From Nipponacmea schrenckii (taxonomy: Eukaryota; Mollusca; Gastropoda; Lottiidae), in NCBI GenBank assembly GCA_030562195.1, contig CM060202.1:5022001-5086000 (forward strand): a DNA stretch of 64,000 nucleotides, given 5' to 3'. The notes under the pieces were generated by a model that worked only from the letters and a program-made list of their open reading frames with translations, made no database searches and had not been told where the DNA came from. The position numbers and the translations under genes were made by a program. Numbering within the stretch: position 1 is the first letter of the stretch; every line of letters starts with the position of its first letter. This document shows, in pieces, positions 26,130 through 39,944 of the stretch.

Positions 26130-27640
26130 TGTACCCAATGTACGTTGTGCTATGTCAAACTGAGGTACGTGGTATAACAATAATAATTAAAACTCTTTAT
26201 ATTACATTGGTCAGCATTAGGTCCAATAGACAAGGACGTGGTCCTTTATAAAATTCAGCCCATGTGACAATACAATTGATAAAAAAATACACGATTTTTC
26301 AATATACAATTCGTCTTAAAATACAAAAGTACTGGTACATTAAATGCACAAATCTATATTCCAGCGATCAAGCAAATGACCGCAAAGGGAATATACTATA
26401 TTTCAATGTACAATTTGTTTAAAAATACACAGATCTATATTCCGGCGTTCAAGTACATAACCGCAAAAGGAATCGTGATATCGGCTCCCTTTATTACTTT
26501 TACCCTATGTACGCTATACTATATAATTCACGGTAAGTTGTATCTTGATATCGGCTCCCTTTATCACTATGTACCCATACCCAATGTACGCTATACTATA
26601 TAAATCAAGGTAAGTTGTATCTTGATATCGGCTCCCTTTATTACTTTGTACCCAATGTACGCTATTTTATATAAATCAAGGTAAGTTGTATCGTGATATC
26701 GGCTCCCTTTATTACTTTGTACCCAATGTACGCTATTTTATATAAATCAAGGTAAGTTGTATCGTGATATCGACTCCCTTTATTACTTTTACCCTATGTA
26801 CGCTATACTATATAATTCACGGTAAGTTGTATCTTGATATCGGCTCCCTTTATCACTATGTACCCATACCCAATGTACGCTATACTATATAAATCAAGGT
26901 AAGTTGTATCTTGATATCGGCTCCCTTTATTACTTTGTACCCAATGTACGCTATTTTATATAAATCAAGGTAAGTTGTATCGTGATATCGGCTCCCTTTA
27001 TTACTTTGTACCCAATGTACGCTATAGGCTCCTTTTATTACTTGTACCCAATGTACGCTATTTTATATAAATCAAGGTAAGTTGTATCGTGATATTGGCT
27101 CCCATTATTACTTTGTATCCAATGAACGCTATACTATATAAATCAAGGTAAGTTGTATCGTGATATCTGTTCACTTTATTACTGTGTACCCAATGTACAC
27201 TTTTCTATACAAATCAAGGTAAGTTGTATCGTGATATCGGCTCCCTTTATTACTGTGTACCCAACGTTCGCTATACTATATAAATCAAGGTAAATTGTAT
27301 CTTCATATTGGCTCCTTTTATTACTTGTACCCAATGTACGCTATTTTGTATAAATCAAGGTAAGTTGTATCGTGATATCGACTCCCTTTATTACTCTGTA
27401 CCCAATGCACGCTATACTATACAAATCAAGGTAAGTTGTATCTTGATATCGGCTCCCTTTATTACTTTGTACCCAATGTATGCTATACTATATAAATCAA
27501 GGTAAGTTGTATCGTGATATCGGCACCCTTTATTACCATGTACCCATACCCAATGTACATAGCGTACATTCAAACTGATGTACATGATATCGTGATATCG
27601 CCGTACTTTATTACCATGTACCCAATATACTGTATAAACC
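26130..27640. repeat. 71-bp satellite array with higher-order organisation
   Basis: About 15 tandem units of roughly 71 bp built from 'ggtaagttgtatcgtgatat', 'cggctccctttattacttt' and 'gtacccaatgtacgctat', followed by tatataaatcaa. Unit starts at 26609, 26680 and 26751 give exact 71-bp spacing, while a variant with an extra 'cccata' is 77 bp. A four-unit block (from about 26475) repeats about 289 bp later (from about 26764), a higher-order repeat. The edges (26130-26470 and 27560-27640) are diverged relatives. All open frames here, on both strands, are repeat artefacts. Confidence 0.92.
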
Positions 27641-30104
27641 ACTATAAAGGCCACTAATCTCAATAATCATCAAAGTTCATGAACAACAGACAAATCTTCT
27701 TTATCTCCCAATTAGCTTATTACTGTTTAATCCATAGATACTTATTAGCTCCAAATGTAGTTAAATAGCATTTGTATTCTTTGTTACAAATTACTGCTTG
27801 TGTTATTTTTTGATGTTAGTGGTATGGTTTTAAATTATAAGCGCCTGGCAAAGTAATCTTTATATCTTCCATAAAACCAGAAAATGGTAATTCTAAAGCA
27901 TCAACAACTACCAAGTTTGCACCGCAAGCAGTCGCTAGATTTGAAAGTAATTTTTTCTTCGTATAGAATTATACAAATCGCATACTGCAAACCGTAGTGT
28001 AAATGGGACATTTCAACTCTGTTCAATATTCGACCTATAATTGTAACTGAACAATATCGATATAAGTGGGCAAAGGTAAAACAAACTAACACGAAATAAT
28101 AAGGTTCAGCGTGTTATTTCCACAAGACAAACCAGACTGCATTAATCATTAATAAGTTATTTTAGGAGATGTTCTGAAATGTGTATTGTATAATCCAAAA
28201 AAATATTTCAAGTCAATTTCAATTGATTTTGGACATCGATCAGGAATGGAACTAATGTAATAGTTTTAAATGTTGTACAGTCTTACAGAGTAAAGGTCAG
28301 CTGACATAGCTAAGTTATTCCAAATAATTGTGTTAAAATAAACGACCTGAAAACTCTCTATAACTGACATATTTCCCACGGTTCTGACAAATCTGGGCCT
28401 ATGTCATATTCCAATGTCTAATTAGACTATCTGCGCAGATTCCACATTATGATGTAATTTACAAAATGAACATAAAATATGAATACTGATTGCATAATTA
28501 AGATATATAATGGTGAAAGATGTGGCACTAGTGCGTGAGCCAAGAATATTGAGAAAACGGAAAGGATGATGGTACCAAGGGTATATATAGGTACTGGAGG
28601 TATCGCTTGCACAGTTACCCAGGTTGGTGATATTATTGCAATGTTATCGAGGAAACGAGATCAAATGCTCTTAAAAAGAAGCCACCTAATTAATAAAAGC
28701 CTTTGATCAATATATTAAATTAACAAAAATAACTTAACACTAGTACATGTACAATAATTTTTCTAGTTATGTTTCTTTATAGATAAGGTCTATTTATAAA
28801 GATATTTATGACTATATCTATCATATTTGGATACCGCCTATCTTGATTATGTACTGACAGACGGTACTAAGCACTATTACATTGAAATTTATTGTATGAT
28901 TGTTCACTTGATTCTTGGCATTTAATGCAGCCAAAATTCATTACGTCGGAGGTTTATCTTGATTATAATCCGATGCGATAAAGATTGTCAAACAAGCTCC
29001 ACGTTAGGTGGACTATTTGGGGACTTTTTAAAGCTACTGTTGTTCTGTTCCCTGTTTATCACCCATCTTATGCATCCCATGCCTGCTCTTTGGCTGTTAT
29101 TCCTACGTGTATCCTCTATTTGTCATTCCATCTGATGACGACGCATGTAGAATAAGTACCTTGTTATAAAAGAAGTGTGTTAGTCCATAATTTATTCCCT
29201 TGTTTATTTTTTATATACATGAAATTTCTTTTCCCAAAACTGAAAAGCATATTTGTACACTTCAGTACGTAATGCTATAGTAGTATAATACCATATAGAC
29301 GAAGCAATTGGCATCCGACGTGTAGAGTTAAACATGGTAAGGCATATATAATATTTTACATATAATTATGTTTAAATATTCAGATATGAAAGCAAGTTTT
29401 CCTGTTTATCTGTTCTTGGTTCGAAATTATAATCAATACAAGTTGCAAAAGTTGGTAAGAGTAATGTATTCAACACTTTTTTTTATTATGAGAAGCATTA
29501 AATAGCGCATTAAATTAAAATAGAAGTCTAACAATTACATTAGTTTTAAAAACCTTTGTTAAATAATCGATTGTTTTTATTGTTTCATCCCTCAGAGATA
29601 CTGTTCCGATACATATACATTTTATAAACATCGTTCCTCTATATTACACTTAGTATATCCAAGAACCACCGGAACCTGAAGAGTAATAGTCTATCATTTT
29701 ATTTATTATTCGAAAATCTCTGAGTCTCCTATTTTACTAAAAGACTGCGGAATACCATGCTCGAAATGTTATTGTGTATGCATATTTTTGACTGAAAAAT
29801 CTGCAAAAAGCGATAGGATGTAGAGAAAAGTTTGGTAGCCATTAACCAGTATATATTGACCGGGAGGGTACATTGATTCCAATATTATTGTGGATTAATT
29901 CATTTCTCTTCTTATTACCACATGTGGTGATTAATATAAATCGTGATATATGTCATCATATTAATTGTACCACATATTGTGATAAATAGTGCCTGTTGTG
30001 AAAAATATATTTCTGTATATTTTACTATTTCCTATTTAAGTGATAACTTAATGATAGCTTACTCTTGTACGCAGTTCAATCAATACGTTGCTATTTATAA
30101 TGTC
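27641..30104. other. no gene recognised
   Basis: AT-rich sequence between two tandem arrays; no supportable exon, RNA gene or repeat. Confidence 0.45.
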
Positions 30105-30545
30105 CTAATTCATAGTTCCAGTACAGTACAATCTCCTAATTCAAAGTGATTTAGTTCGCAGTTGTAACAATTTCCAAATTCATAGTGATGTAGTACGCAG
30201 TCCAAACAATGTCCGTTCATAGTGATGTAGTACGCAGTCCAAACAATGTCCCTATTCATAGTCATGTAGTACGCAGTCCAAAAAATTTCCGTATTCATAG
30301 TGATTCTGTCCAAACAATGTCCGTTCATAGTGATGTAGTAAGCATCCCTCACATTGTCCGTATTCATAGTGATGTAGTACGAAGTCCAAACAATATCCGT
30401 TCGTAGTGATGCTAGTACGCAGTCTAAACAATGTCCGTTCATAGTGATGTAGAAAGCATCCCTCACATTGTCCGTATTCATAGTGATGTAGTACGAAGTC
30501 CAAACAATCTCCTTATTTATAGTGATGTAGTACGTAGTTGTGTAT
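30105..30545. repeat. minisatellite, about 37-bp unit, with 113-bp higher-order copies
   Basis: Units contain 'cgttcatagtgatgtagtac' followed by gcagtccaaacaatgtc. A three-unit block with the variant 'gtagtaagcatccctcac' occurs at about 30321 and again, with gtagaaagcatccctcac, about 113 bp on, at 30434. A stray unit lies near 30800-30840. Open frames on both strands over this array are artefacts. Confidence 0.9.
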
Positions 30546-30933
30546 ATTTCCGGATTTCGTGTTTGTAGTTTGTACTTCGTGTCTGTCTTTTTTATTTGTT
30601 GTCACGAAGAACAAAAAGGGCCGCTTGCAGTGCTCTTACCTTGACTAAGGTTGAACTTTGATTAAAGTCTAGCAAAATTAGGAAAGTTACTTCCGTTTTA
30701 TACATTTGCAAGTCAAAGATAAGCATGACTTTCGTAAAGATCGAGCGGTGCATACATAAAGTTCGACTAAAGTCAACGTCTAGGTTAGTAACGAGCTCCG
30801 CATTCATAGTAATGTAGTATACAGTCCTAACAATGTCCTTACCGTAGTGTTAAAAAATTTGCATTAATTCATTAAATAATTCAGTTTGAAGAAAATAATC
30901 AAATCAAATAATATGAATAAGGCATGGCATTGA
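30546..30933. other. no gene recognised
   Basis: Short interval after the minisatellite; contains one outlying minisatellite-like unit near 30800-30840, otherwise nothing supportable. Confidence 0.5.
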
Positions 30934-31385
30934 ATGAGAGCGCAGACTAGGGCTATTGATAATAATAACAATGAATACGCAAAATAAAGTCATTCATTGA
31001 TAAATTTCGACGTCATAAATAGCATGTGACGTCAGAAAACGCCCTGTCAACATAATTTCGACGGCAAGACAACTCTTATTGAGATAAACTTGTTTATTGA
31101 AATCCCGCATAGAACATTCAGGAAAAATTAAGATTAAACATAAGGTTTTTAAATAGGGTACAAAACATCTATTTTAGTGTTTGTGAAAGAAATGTAATTT
31201 ATTTTAAGAATTCCAGAATATTCACTTCGAGACTACCTTGATTGACTGCGACCTAGCTGTAAACAAACATGGCAGCCCCCATGGCGGCCATCTTTTTCTT
31301 TTTTTTTTTTACTACCAGTGGTGCAAAGTTCTTCTGATGCATATTCATCTATACATGTTACCATAAGCGAGAGCTGCGCTCTCAT
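30934..31385. mobile_element. candidate MITE with 12-bp inverted ends
   Basis: The segment opens with atgagagcgcag (30934-30945) and closes with its exact reverse complement ctgcgctctcat (31374-31385), 452 bp in all. It includes two gacgtca-type motifs and is non-coding. No clear target-site duplication is visible, so superfamily is unknown. The perfect 12-bp inverted ends in an otherwise AT-rich neighbourhood are the evidence. Confidence 0.5.
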
Positions 31386-34369
31386 ATTATATGTATACCT
31401 ATTTGTATAATAGCAATCTCATCAAAATGGAAGTAGTTTTATATAAAAATAATGAATACTTGCCAATACAATCTGCCACTCTTATTTACACTTGACATCA
31501 ATTATATTCAATATTCTAGATGAATTCCTTTACGCTAAGCCTTTAATTTAATTTCCATTAACTATCTTGTTACATGTTCTCTATATAAAATTAACACTGT
31601 TTCCATAATTTTTCTATGAATTTAGAAGAAAGTTAATTTGTCAACGAGAATTATTGTAATGTAAAAAAAAGTTAATATTGAAGTTAATATTCCATGATAA
31701 AGCTCGGATACCTTCAAAGTACAAATGTAAAGCAAAAAAGAAATATGTTACCTCCAGGACACTAGTCAATTCTAGTGTGTAAAAGACACAGCACAATTAT
31801 CTCCTCCAAAACCTGGTTTTCTTTCTGAATTCAGATTAGAAGCCTTTTAAGTTAAGAATAATATAACTTCCTATTCCCATTCACATAGCACAAATGTCTC
31901 CACTTTTATCAAAACACTGTCATTGTCACGTTACAAAATAGTCACAAATCTGACCAGATCTCTCTCGAGTAGAAATTGATGTATGATGTGACGCCCAGGA
32001 AAAGCAACCAATAACAAATGACTGTGAAACACAGCGATTGTCAATTAAGACAAAGTGAAAAAAATCCATAAAAACGAGTACTGTATATAAATTGAATATA
32101 ACACGTTGTAGTTTAAATATTATGATCAAGTAAATAACTGAATGGTATAGATAAATTGGACACCTGTGGGTTTTATAATTGTTTTCTCTGCAAGGTAATA
32201 CGATTGGCGTGAAATGATCTTGAAACTTGTGATACAACATTGCTCTCCTAAGTAAATGTTTTTTAAAGTGTCCTTTCTTACGAAATGTAAATAACTGCAT
32301 TGATTACTCCATTTTTTATAATAAAACACTAATTACTGTTTTCTTTCCAACCAATACTAGAAGCGAAGAGTGCACTAGAATAGTGCTCCGAAGTAAAAGT
32401 CATTACTTACCAACAGTGGCTCAACTACCTTAGGGTCCCGATTGAATGTTCAAATTCAGTTATTATAAATCAAACTGTTGAATTGTAAAGCTAAATTACT
32501 CATATTGAACACATGCAAGTTTTGTCGTTTTCCCTGCAACCAACATTATTAGCGTAAAGTGTGCTTGAAGTTGCATTACGAAAAATTGTGATTTTGCACA
32601 CTTATCCGAAGTTATCCGAAGTCAAAGTTATGAAAATATCATAACTAATATAACTACAGAAGAGGTGGATCCATCGCGGATATTTTATGAATATTTACTA
32701 ATGATGCATATAAAAATAACATTTTTTAATGGATATGAAATAGATGTCATATACCATAATGACGATACATATCAAAATAATGTGTGTAATAAAACATTTA
32801 CGATCCGAGATACATTTATATCACCCTCAACAACAACTTTAAAGAGGGATGTGTTTTTTTTCTTTTTTGTGGTTCGAAATTTTGTTTTCTCAAGTTCATG
32901 ATAATCAATCGAAATATGTCCCACAACGTATCAGAAATTTTTAACTATTCTGAAAGGTAACTTAAACATTTCAAGTTCGTTCTTATTAAGAAATGTCTCT
33001 CTTACTTGAACTAAAACTAGACCAAACTTGATAATAATTAGTAAGTTCCATTTTTAATAAACCATTTTCAATAGATTAATAGGATAATTTTGATATGAAA
33101 ATTAGGCATACCGCTCATATAAATGAAGGAAAAATAGCAATTTCAATTCCCTTTTTCTTGTAAAATACATACATACACAACTCAGTGTGCCTTTTACAAC
33201 TTCCGGTTGAATATTGTTTCCAATCATTGTCAATCATTTCCTCCAAGTCATCTCAAAAGACAATTCTCAAATCATTCCGTCTACGTTTCTAATTTCGAAA
33301 GTAATACAGAAGAAGTACACGAAACGAAAACTAGAAAGTAAAATTTGACAAGATGACAAAGATTACTAACAAATTGTGTTGCATCGAAGAGACAAAATAT
33401 GCAAGCTGAAACGAATGCCGAAGAAGTCGTATGCCAACAAGCGTCTAATAATTCAACTATTGTAAACTGAGGTGTGATTTGTTTCCACATATGTGATTCA
33501 AATATCATTCATCAATGCCCAATCTACATACCTAATAGTTATGTACACGACTGGGGAATCAGTTAGTGCCAATCAAAGTTAATCATTTGGCTCAAATACA
33601 AAATATTTACATTGAATTTCAATAGATGATTTAAGCCATTGAACAACAGATCGTGTCGAGAGCGTTGAACAAAAATGTAAATTTGAACATAAATCTTAAT
33701 TAAAGGGAACGCTTATTGCCATTGTGTCTGGCTGGTGTGACTTTCACTGGTGAAACTGGGCGATATGATCTATTTTCTGGACTAAGTCGACAAGGGAGAA
33801 TGGACAATCAAATATCGCAGTTACTATCATTTACCTACCCCATGTTCTACCCTACTGTTAGATATCGAATGCTTTAGTCGACCACGGCAGAAACTGACCA
33901 CAGTTGTAAGTAATCATATTTTCGAAATGAGCATTTCGATCATGCGGAGTCCTACGAATTGATGAGATTCCTTGTATCTGAGCACACCTGTTAATCTGCT
34001 CTGTAGAATTCGTGGATGGAAATAAACTCATAGACATCTGTGAAATGATTGGTTCTTTTACATAATATAGTCATTAATAGGCACTGATACACCTTGATAA
34101 ACAATATCATCACATTAATATTGAGTTTCATAATATTTTTACAGTATATTTTATATGTTGATGTACGTGTCAGACTCAAAGAACTTGTGTTATTATCAAA
34201 ATATCGAGATATGACTAATTATATAAGTGTTTTAACGTTTTTAACCTAATGCGTTGTGTGAGTTAGTATAATCTCCTTCAAAGTGAAGTTGCACCCAATT
34301 TGGCACACGAAGATGGGCCATGTCGATATGAACCCACAGCACCAGATCTAGCAGTATATCGGCATTAAC
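31386..34369. other. no gene recognised
   Basis: AT-rich sequence; the largest open frame (124 codons, minus, 31926-32300) and others lack recognisable motifs or splice sites. Confidence 0.45.
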
Positions 34370-34615
34370 CCACTATTTAGCTAACGTCCAGAAATCGATC
34401 CATAGCACACAATGACATGTCGCATTGGGTCTATTTCTATATCGGTTCCTCCGACCCGTATCATTGAAAAGAGCTTTACATCCTTCTCTTCTGCACCTGA
34501 TGTACTAATGAAGACGGACAGCGCCATGCAATGAGGGGAATGTTGCCAGGGCAACATTAGTGCATACATTCCTCTACGCGTTTTTGTGATTTCCATCTGT
34601 CATAAGAATTTTAGT
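34370..34615 (-). mobile_element. SINE-like element, damaged, minus orientation
   Basis: Contains ctcttctgcacctgatgt, 'gaagacggacagcgccatgc', 'ttgccagggcaacattagt', tttttgtgatttcca and ggttcctccgacccgtatca. These are the same blocks as in the fuller minus-oriented copies at about 39945-40275 and 56045-56305, but their order is disturbed, so the copy is rearranged or nested. Confidence 0.55.
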
Positions 34616-36119
34616 TTCATAGAAGCAATATTCTGGGATTGCGAATGAGAATACAAAATACAGGTGCAGTTGAACCTTTGAGCTTTCGACTGGAGAGAAT
34701 ATACAGGGAAAATTTATATTGCGTAAGGGCAGCGTCAGTAGCTATCCATTTGACTATTTCCAGTTATACGTACAGCCATTGTGTGCAACCCACATCCCTA
34801 TTAGTCTACTTCCTCAAGGCCATAGAAATTACGTATACATACCTAACTTTTTTAGGAATGATCAAATCAAATCAAATCATAGAAGCTTTGTTCTCATTTC
34901 AATGCCATCAAAAAGAATTGTGGTATGCCCAGTTTCATACGGGTATATGTCTAAAGCTGTAAGTACCGGTTATTAAGACCATTTCAAAACCCATATTTGG
35001 GATACTACGATATATAACGCACGGAAAGTAGGCGAAATTAAAAGTTTCAACATTTCAACAATTTCATCTCACGATACTAGACAAAGGACTAGAACCGTTG
35101 TATAGTTATTAGTAAGTGTGGTGTTTATAAAAGCTATCAATCCCTCGTGAATAATAACTCGGTTAAGTCATTGTCTAGCTATAGAGCTAATTTCTAACCA
35201 TATGACTTTCCAATATCTGAAAAGCATTATTAAGTACAGCATAACAACAGTATGTTTATATAACGACAAATGCTATTATAATAAACAGCCTTCTATATAA
35301 TAGCTAATGCACTGATATTGATATCATTTCTCGATTTCTTTTATTGCTCCCATTAGTATACTAATATACTTCCTGCTATCATTATGTCTTCTTATTGTTA
35401 TAGAAGCAATCAAAATCAATGTATGACTGAATGCTGAAATGCTAGAGTTCCGGTGATTTTTGGATAATAATATTTCTGATTTAGATGCCTCTTCGATATA
35501 TATTGTGTTATAAGTACTGACATGGTATTCGCTTGGTTTCAGTCGTGTTGATGCCATTACAGATCGGTTAGGTTGAATTGAAGACACATCTTATTTGCCA
35601 GGTCATATTTTCCTACCCTGGTTCGCCTTTTTCGAGAAGTAGAAATGCACGAAAATCACACCATTCGATCAAAAATAACTCAAACTGGGACTTTTACTTC
35701 TATTTCAAAATAATATGTTTTCTATCTATGTTAAAACGTCGTCATTTTAACTTTAAAAGCTCATAATTATGGACACGCATGGATTTGAAGGCCCAAATAT
35801 CGACGTTGAACTGTGAATTCTATTATCGATTAGCTAACCTAATATCTGCCAATAATGTGCAGAAGAGTAGGACGTCATTTCAGAAACACTTCTCGTTAGG
35901 AGACTAAGATCCGATTCATCAAACGAATGACGATGTTTTTCTTTAATTAATTTAAATAAAAATAACCTTACTTAATAAACTTACTGGATTTTGAAAAAAA
36001 AATACATATTCGGTTGCTTTTTCACATTTCTACAGATGTAGTTCAGTTTTTCTGTGTCCTGGAAATTCTTTCGGATTTTAAAGATGCGGTGATATCATAT
36101 TCTTATCTTAAAATACTCT
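34616..36119. other. no gene; one dispersed-repeat fragment
   Basis: No supportable exon. The stretch at about 35764-35850 (attatggacacgcatgg, then atttgaaggcccaaat) resembles the interior of the TTAA-flanked element at 39135-39589. A short gcagaagagtaggacgt piece near 35860 is a SINE tail fragment. Confidence 0.5.
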
Positions 36120-36540
36120 TATTTTCTTATTTATAAAAATTAAGTATTTCCCAGTATCGACGTCTTAAGAAGCTTTTTAAATCAGCCAGTGTGGAGATAT
36201 AAAACAATTGTGTATAATGTTGAAGTGGCTTGAAGTGTTGTATATCTCGAGTGTATGAAACATTAATGCCTGATTATCAAAATTTATAGTGTAGTCGAGA
36301 GCTAGGTGTATTATTATTCTCAAGTCGTATTTTATTTTCCAGGATTGCAGTCTCAAGAAGCTTTTTAAGTCCTTCAGTGTGTGGAGATATACAGAATTAT
36401 ATATCGTGCTGAAGTGCACTGAAATCTTTAATATCCCGTGTGTACAAAACATTAAAATGTGATTATCAAAGTTTATAGCGAAGCCAAGAGCTGGGAGTAT
36501 TATTTTATTCTCATGTCGTATTTTATACTTAAAAAACACT
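36120..36540. repeat. tandem duplication of a ~188-bp unit
   Basis: Two diverged copies, offset 188 bp (gtcttaagaagctttttaa at 36162 and gtctcaagaagctttttaa at 36350). They share a gtgtggagatata block, a tgattatcaaa-tttatag block, an agagctgg(g/t)-agtatta block and 'ctcaagtcgtattttat'. The 126-codon minus open frame over it (36177-36557) contains the repeat twice and is probably spurious. Confidence 0.8.
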
Positions 36541-39130
36541 TCACCATTTTGTGGCAAATTTTGTTACAAAAATGATGGCGTTCTCTTTAAATGCAGAAAT
36601 ACATGAAATCCAGTAAATAAAATTTGCAAAGTATACATCTTTTCATAGCTTTAAACTAGATAGTTCAACATTTCACCATAATATTTGATCTATGGTAAGT
36701 TTCTGAAAATCCACAAAGACCTGGTTCACTATAAATTGTGATTCCTCGACAAAACAACTAACCTACAATGGTTTTGTTTCAACAAAAAGTAATAGAAATG
36801 TTCCATGTTTATCTAATAAAACGTTACGAAAGAGCGTAAACGAAACGCGAAAACTGATTATCTTCCTATTTCAGAAAATTAAAGAGTCAATTTAGAGGTA
36901 GAAGATCGAATTGAGGTATAATTAAGATGTACTGTACAGTAAATTACATTAAACTTGTATTGATCGTCTGAATCTAGAACTACCATAACAAAAAATATTA
37001 CAATTTGCCAGCTGATCTAACGTCTACAAACCACAATGGAATTTATCAAGTTTCTTTATCATCTTCCATCGAGTTGTTTTTCTTTTGATGATAATTTCTA
37101 TTTACGTGTCCTTGGTCTCTTTAAAATAGTTAGCAGGGAATGAGGACAATAATTTGCTGTACATTAGTTTCTATACTAGCGATCTAAGTGTGCCACGTAG
37201 TTCAAGCGAAGTAATTTTAGCATGAGCTCGTGATGGAGATGTTAACCTCTGTAAGCTTGTACTTTGAATGTGTGACCTTTGGCCTTGGATGTTCTTCATC
37301 ATACAAAATGAGATTACAAATCTCATTAAAATGGAGCTAACTTTGCTTCAAGGTTAGGGCTAATGAAACAAATTTGGAAACTCAATCCGTTTGATTGATT
37401 AACTTATGATCATTATTCATTTTGTAGGATTTTTTAAATATCGTTCTGAATTAAGGATCTGTGCTTACATCAATTTTCATATTGGCTGTAATGTCAATTC
37501 GAAATCTCATGAGATGGGAACAAACAATAATATTTTACAAGGATGAAAACTTAAGTTCAGAATTAAGGATCCTTTCTACCAGACTTCCTTGGCCAAACTT
37601 CTTGACACTGATATTTCCCAGATTATCTATACCGATTTATACCTGGGTCAATTGATATCAGAAGATGAAGGTCATCGGACTCTCACACGTCGATCGAGAT
37701 CGGTCCCCACAACCACCATTTTGCTCGATGTAACCAAGCCAATGACTAAAGAACTAACGCTAAACCGACTGTGTTATACAATATATAAATACACTGGAGG
37801 TAGATCTTCCATAGGATCAAAACTCTAATATATCACCAGGAGTCGCACGTAAGCTTCTGTCTACCAGCTGCTTCTTGTATGAGTTTTTCCTCTAAGATAC
37901 ATACCAGATCACCCTAGTCGGCTTACTTAGATCAATCTAAATCAGACAAAAGTCTTAGAACTTACTAGACAATATAAAAATAGGTTGAAAGATTCATTGT
38001 AGCCGATAGCAATTATGATATATAATTTCAAGTATATATAAATTAAAGTATATTCACTACACGATATTCCAATAAGATGATTTTCAATACAAAACTTTAA
38101 TTATTAACGATCAGAGCGCAAAAGAAAACCCGAAATTCATCACAAAAGTTTGGCAATACATGTACATTGTTAGTTAATGAAATTTTCATATGAAGAAGTA
38201 TATCAATCACGGGTATGAGGAAGCGTATTAAAAGGATTGGTGGAATCAGGTGTACGAGAATATTTGTAAAAACACTGAACAATGCTATATAGATAATTGA
38301 AGAATCCATAGAAAATAATCTCTATTTTTGAAAACTTCAGATAATCTAAGAAGATCATCTGGTTGGAAAATTTAATTTAATTTTTTTTTTTATTATCCAG
38401 GTTATTTGAAGCAATCATTATAATACAAATATAACTTACTGTCAAAACAGTGAATAATGATACAGATAAAGTAAATAAAAAGACATTTTGGAAAATGTGT
38501 GTGCACAGAGATAAAAAAAATATGTATATTTATAAGCAATATAAAATGGAAACTATGATATTATAGAGAAAGCACTTAAAATTTTCACATTTATCAAGTG
38601 TTAAAATTAATACCATATGGCTTTTACGTTAGTTACTTTGCTGATTTTGTTAAAATCTTTAAAAGGTTTTGAACATAATCTATTTAAATCCAGTAATGTG
38701 TTTTATGATCAATGTTCTTGAAAATTTAACGTATTTCTATTTGATATGATTGTCTCGAATATAATATGTGATCATTTCAAACACTGAGAAATCCACTTTT
38801 ATTGGAAAAAACACCTTGTAATGGTGATACCGTTAACCATAAATTATTTATTTTCAAAACATTGCTTATGACAATTTGGAATCATTTAACAGCTTCCTTT
38901 GTTTCATTAATAATGTATATTATTTATGGCTACATCTCCATCTGATAATCCATGTGTAATCTCTATATTCTTCCATTTAAGGTGACAAAGTTGGTAACAG
39001 ACTAGGTACGGTGCTGGATTATGGACGCATTCAACGAACACCTTTTCGGGACTGAAATCTCTCGTACCGATACATACATACAAATAAATCAATATATAAA
39101 AGTTATAAGTGTAAATCTGTCAAATATCAT
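36541..39130. other. no gene recognised
   Basis: AT-rich sequence. Overlapping plus-strand open frames at 37461-37828 have no motif that I recognise and no clear splice sites. Confidence 0.45.
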
Positions 39131-39593
39131 TTAAAGAGGCCCAGACTTGATTTTTAGGGGTCGTTTTGGGCCTTTGTTACATTTAAACAGTCCTCAGAAA
39201 TACTCAAGCTCTAAGAAAATCGCAAAATACCTTGAAATATACCTCAAACAAAAAATTTCACTTTTCATTTTTTTTCCGTGTGTGTCCTGTTGACAAAGTC
39301 TACAATTGAAAAATGCGTTGTAGTCTGTTTATATAGATGACCGCTATTGCACGACGGGAAGGATAACTCTTTGATTATCAAGACGAACCGTTTTCCAATA
39401 TGGCGGGACGTTCGTAATTTCTTAGGACATTATGATTTTTCAAACACGGATAATTATGGATACACATGGATTTGAAGGCTCAAATTTCAAAGGTAAGCTC
39501 TGTAGACTATTTCTGATTAGCTAACCAAAAGATTTCATGTGTTTGAGGCTGTCGGATGATTGTCCGAAGCAAATAAAGCCTGGGCTCCTTTAA
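39131..39593. mobile_element. TTAA-flanked MITE, possibly piggyBac-like
   Basis: TTAA at 39131-39134 and at 39590-39593 flank a 455-bp segment. It begins AGAGGCCCAGACTT and ends with AAGCCTGGGCTCCT, whose reverse complement AGGAGCCCAGGCTT matches the start at 11 of 14 bases. A TTAA target duplication is typical of piggyBac-type elements. There is no coding capacity, so it is non-autonomous. Its interior is related to 35764-35850. Confidence 0.6.
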
Positions 39594-39944
39594 TATTGAA
39601 AACCATCCTAGCGTTATGTATTTCAGTCAATCAAACCATCTGTTAACTGGTTATGTTAACACTTCTAGGCCACAACTAATGAAACTAACACATTCGTTTA
39701 ATTTTTAACACCTGGCTGTATAGAATAGTAACACTAATAAATCCCACGATCTACTAAAGTGAAACATTAAGAGCTAGACAAGAAGCTACAGATAATTGTG
39801 TCTTCATACACTAATTCCTTTGGTGGATTGTAACTAAGATGATGGTTCACTCATTTCTATTAACGTGATTAGTGTTCAAATACCGTATTCTGGTTCAAGA
39901 TAAACGACATTTCTATGTATTAAAATAGTGTATTCTAAATGTAA
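39594..39944. other. no gene recognised
   Basis: Short AT-rich interval between a MITE and a SINE-like element; nothing supportable. Confidence 0.5.

Noticed and set aside
27308..27663. Open frames resembling membrane peptides
   Set aside because: They fall wholly in the 71-bp satellite and repeat its unit.
30110..30503. Overlapping 65-123-codon open frames on both strands
   Set aside because: They are translations of a tandem minisatellite in several frames.
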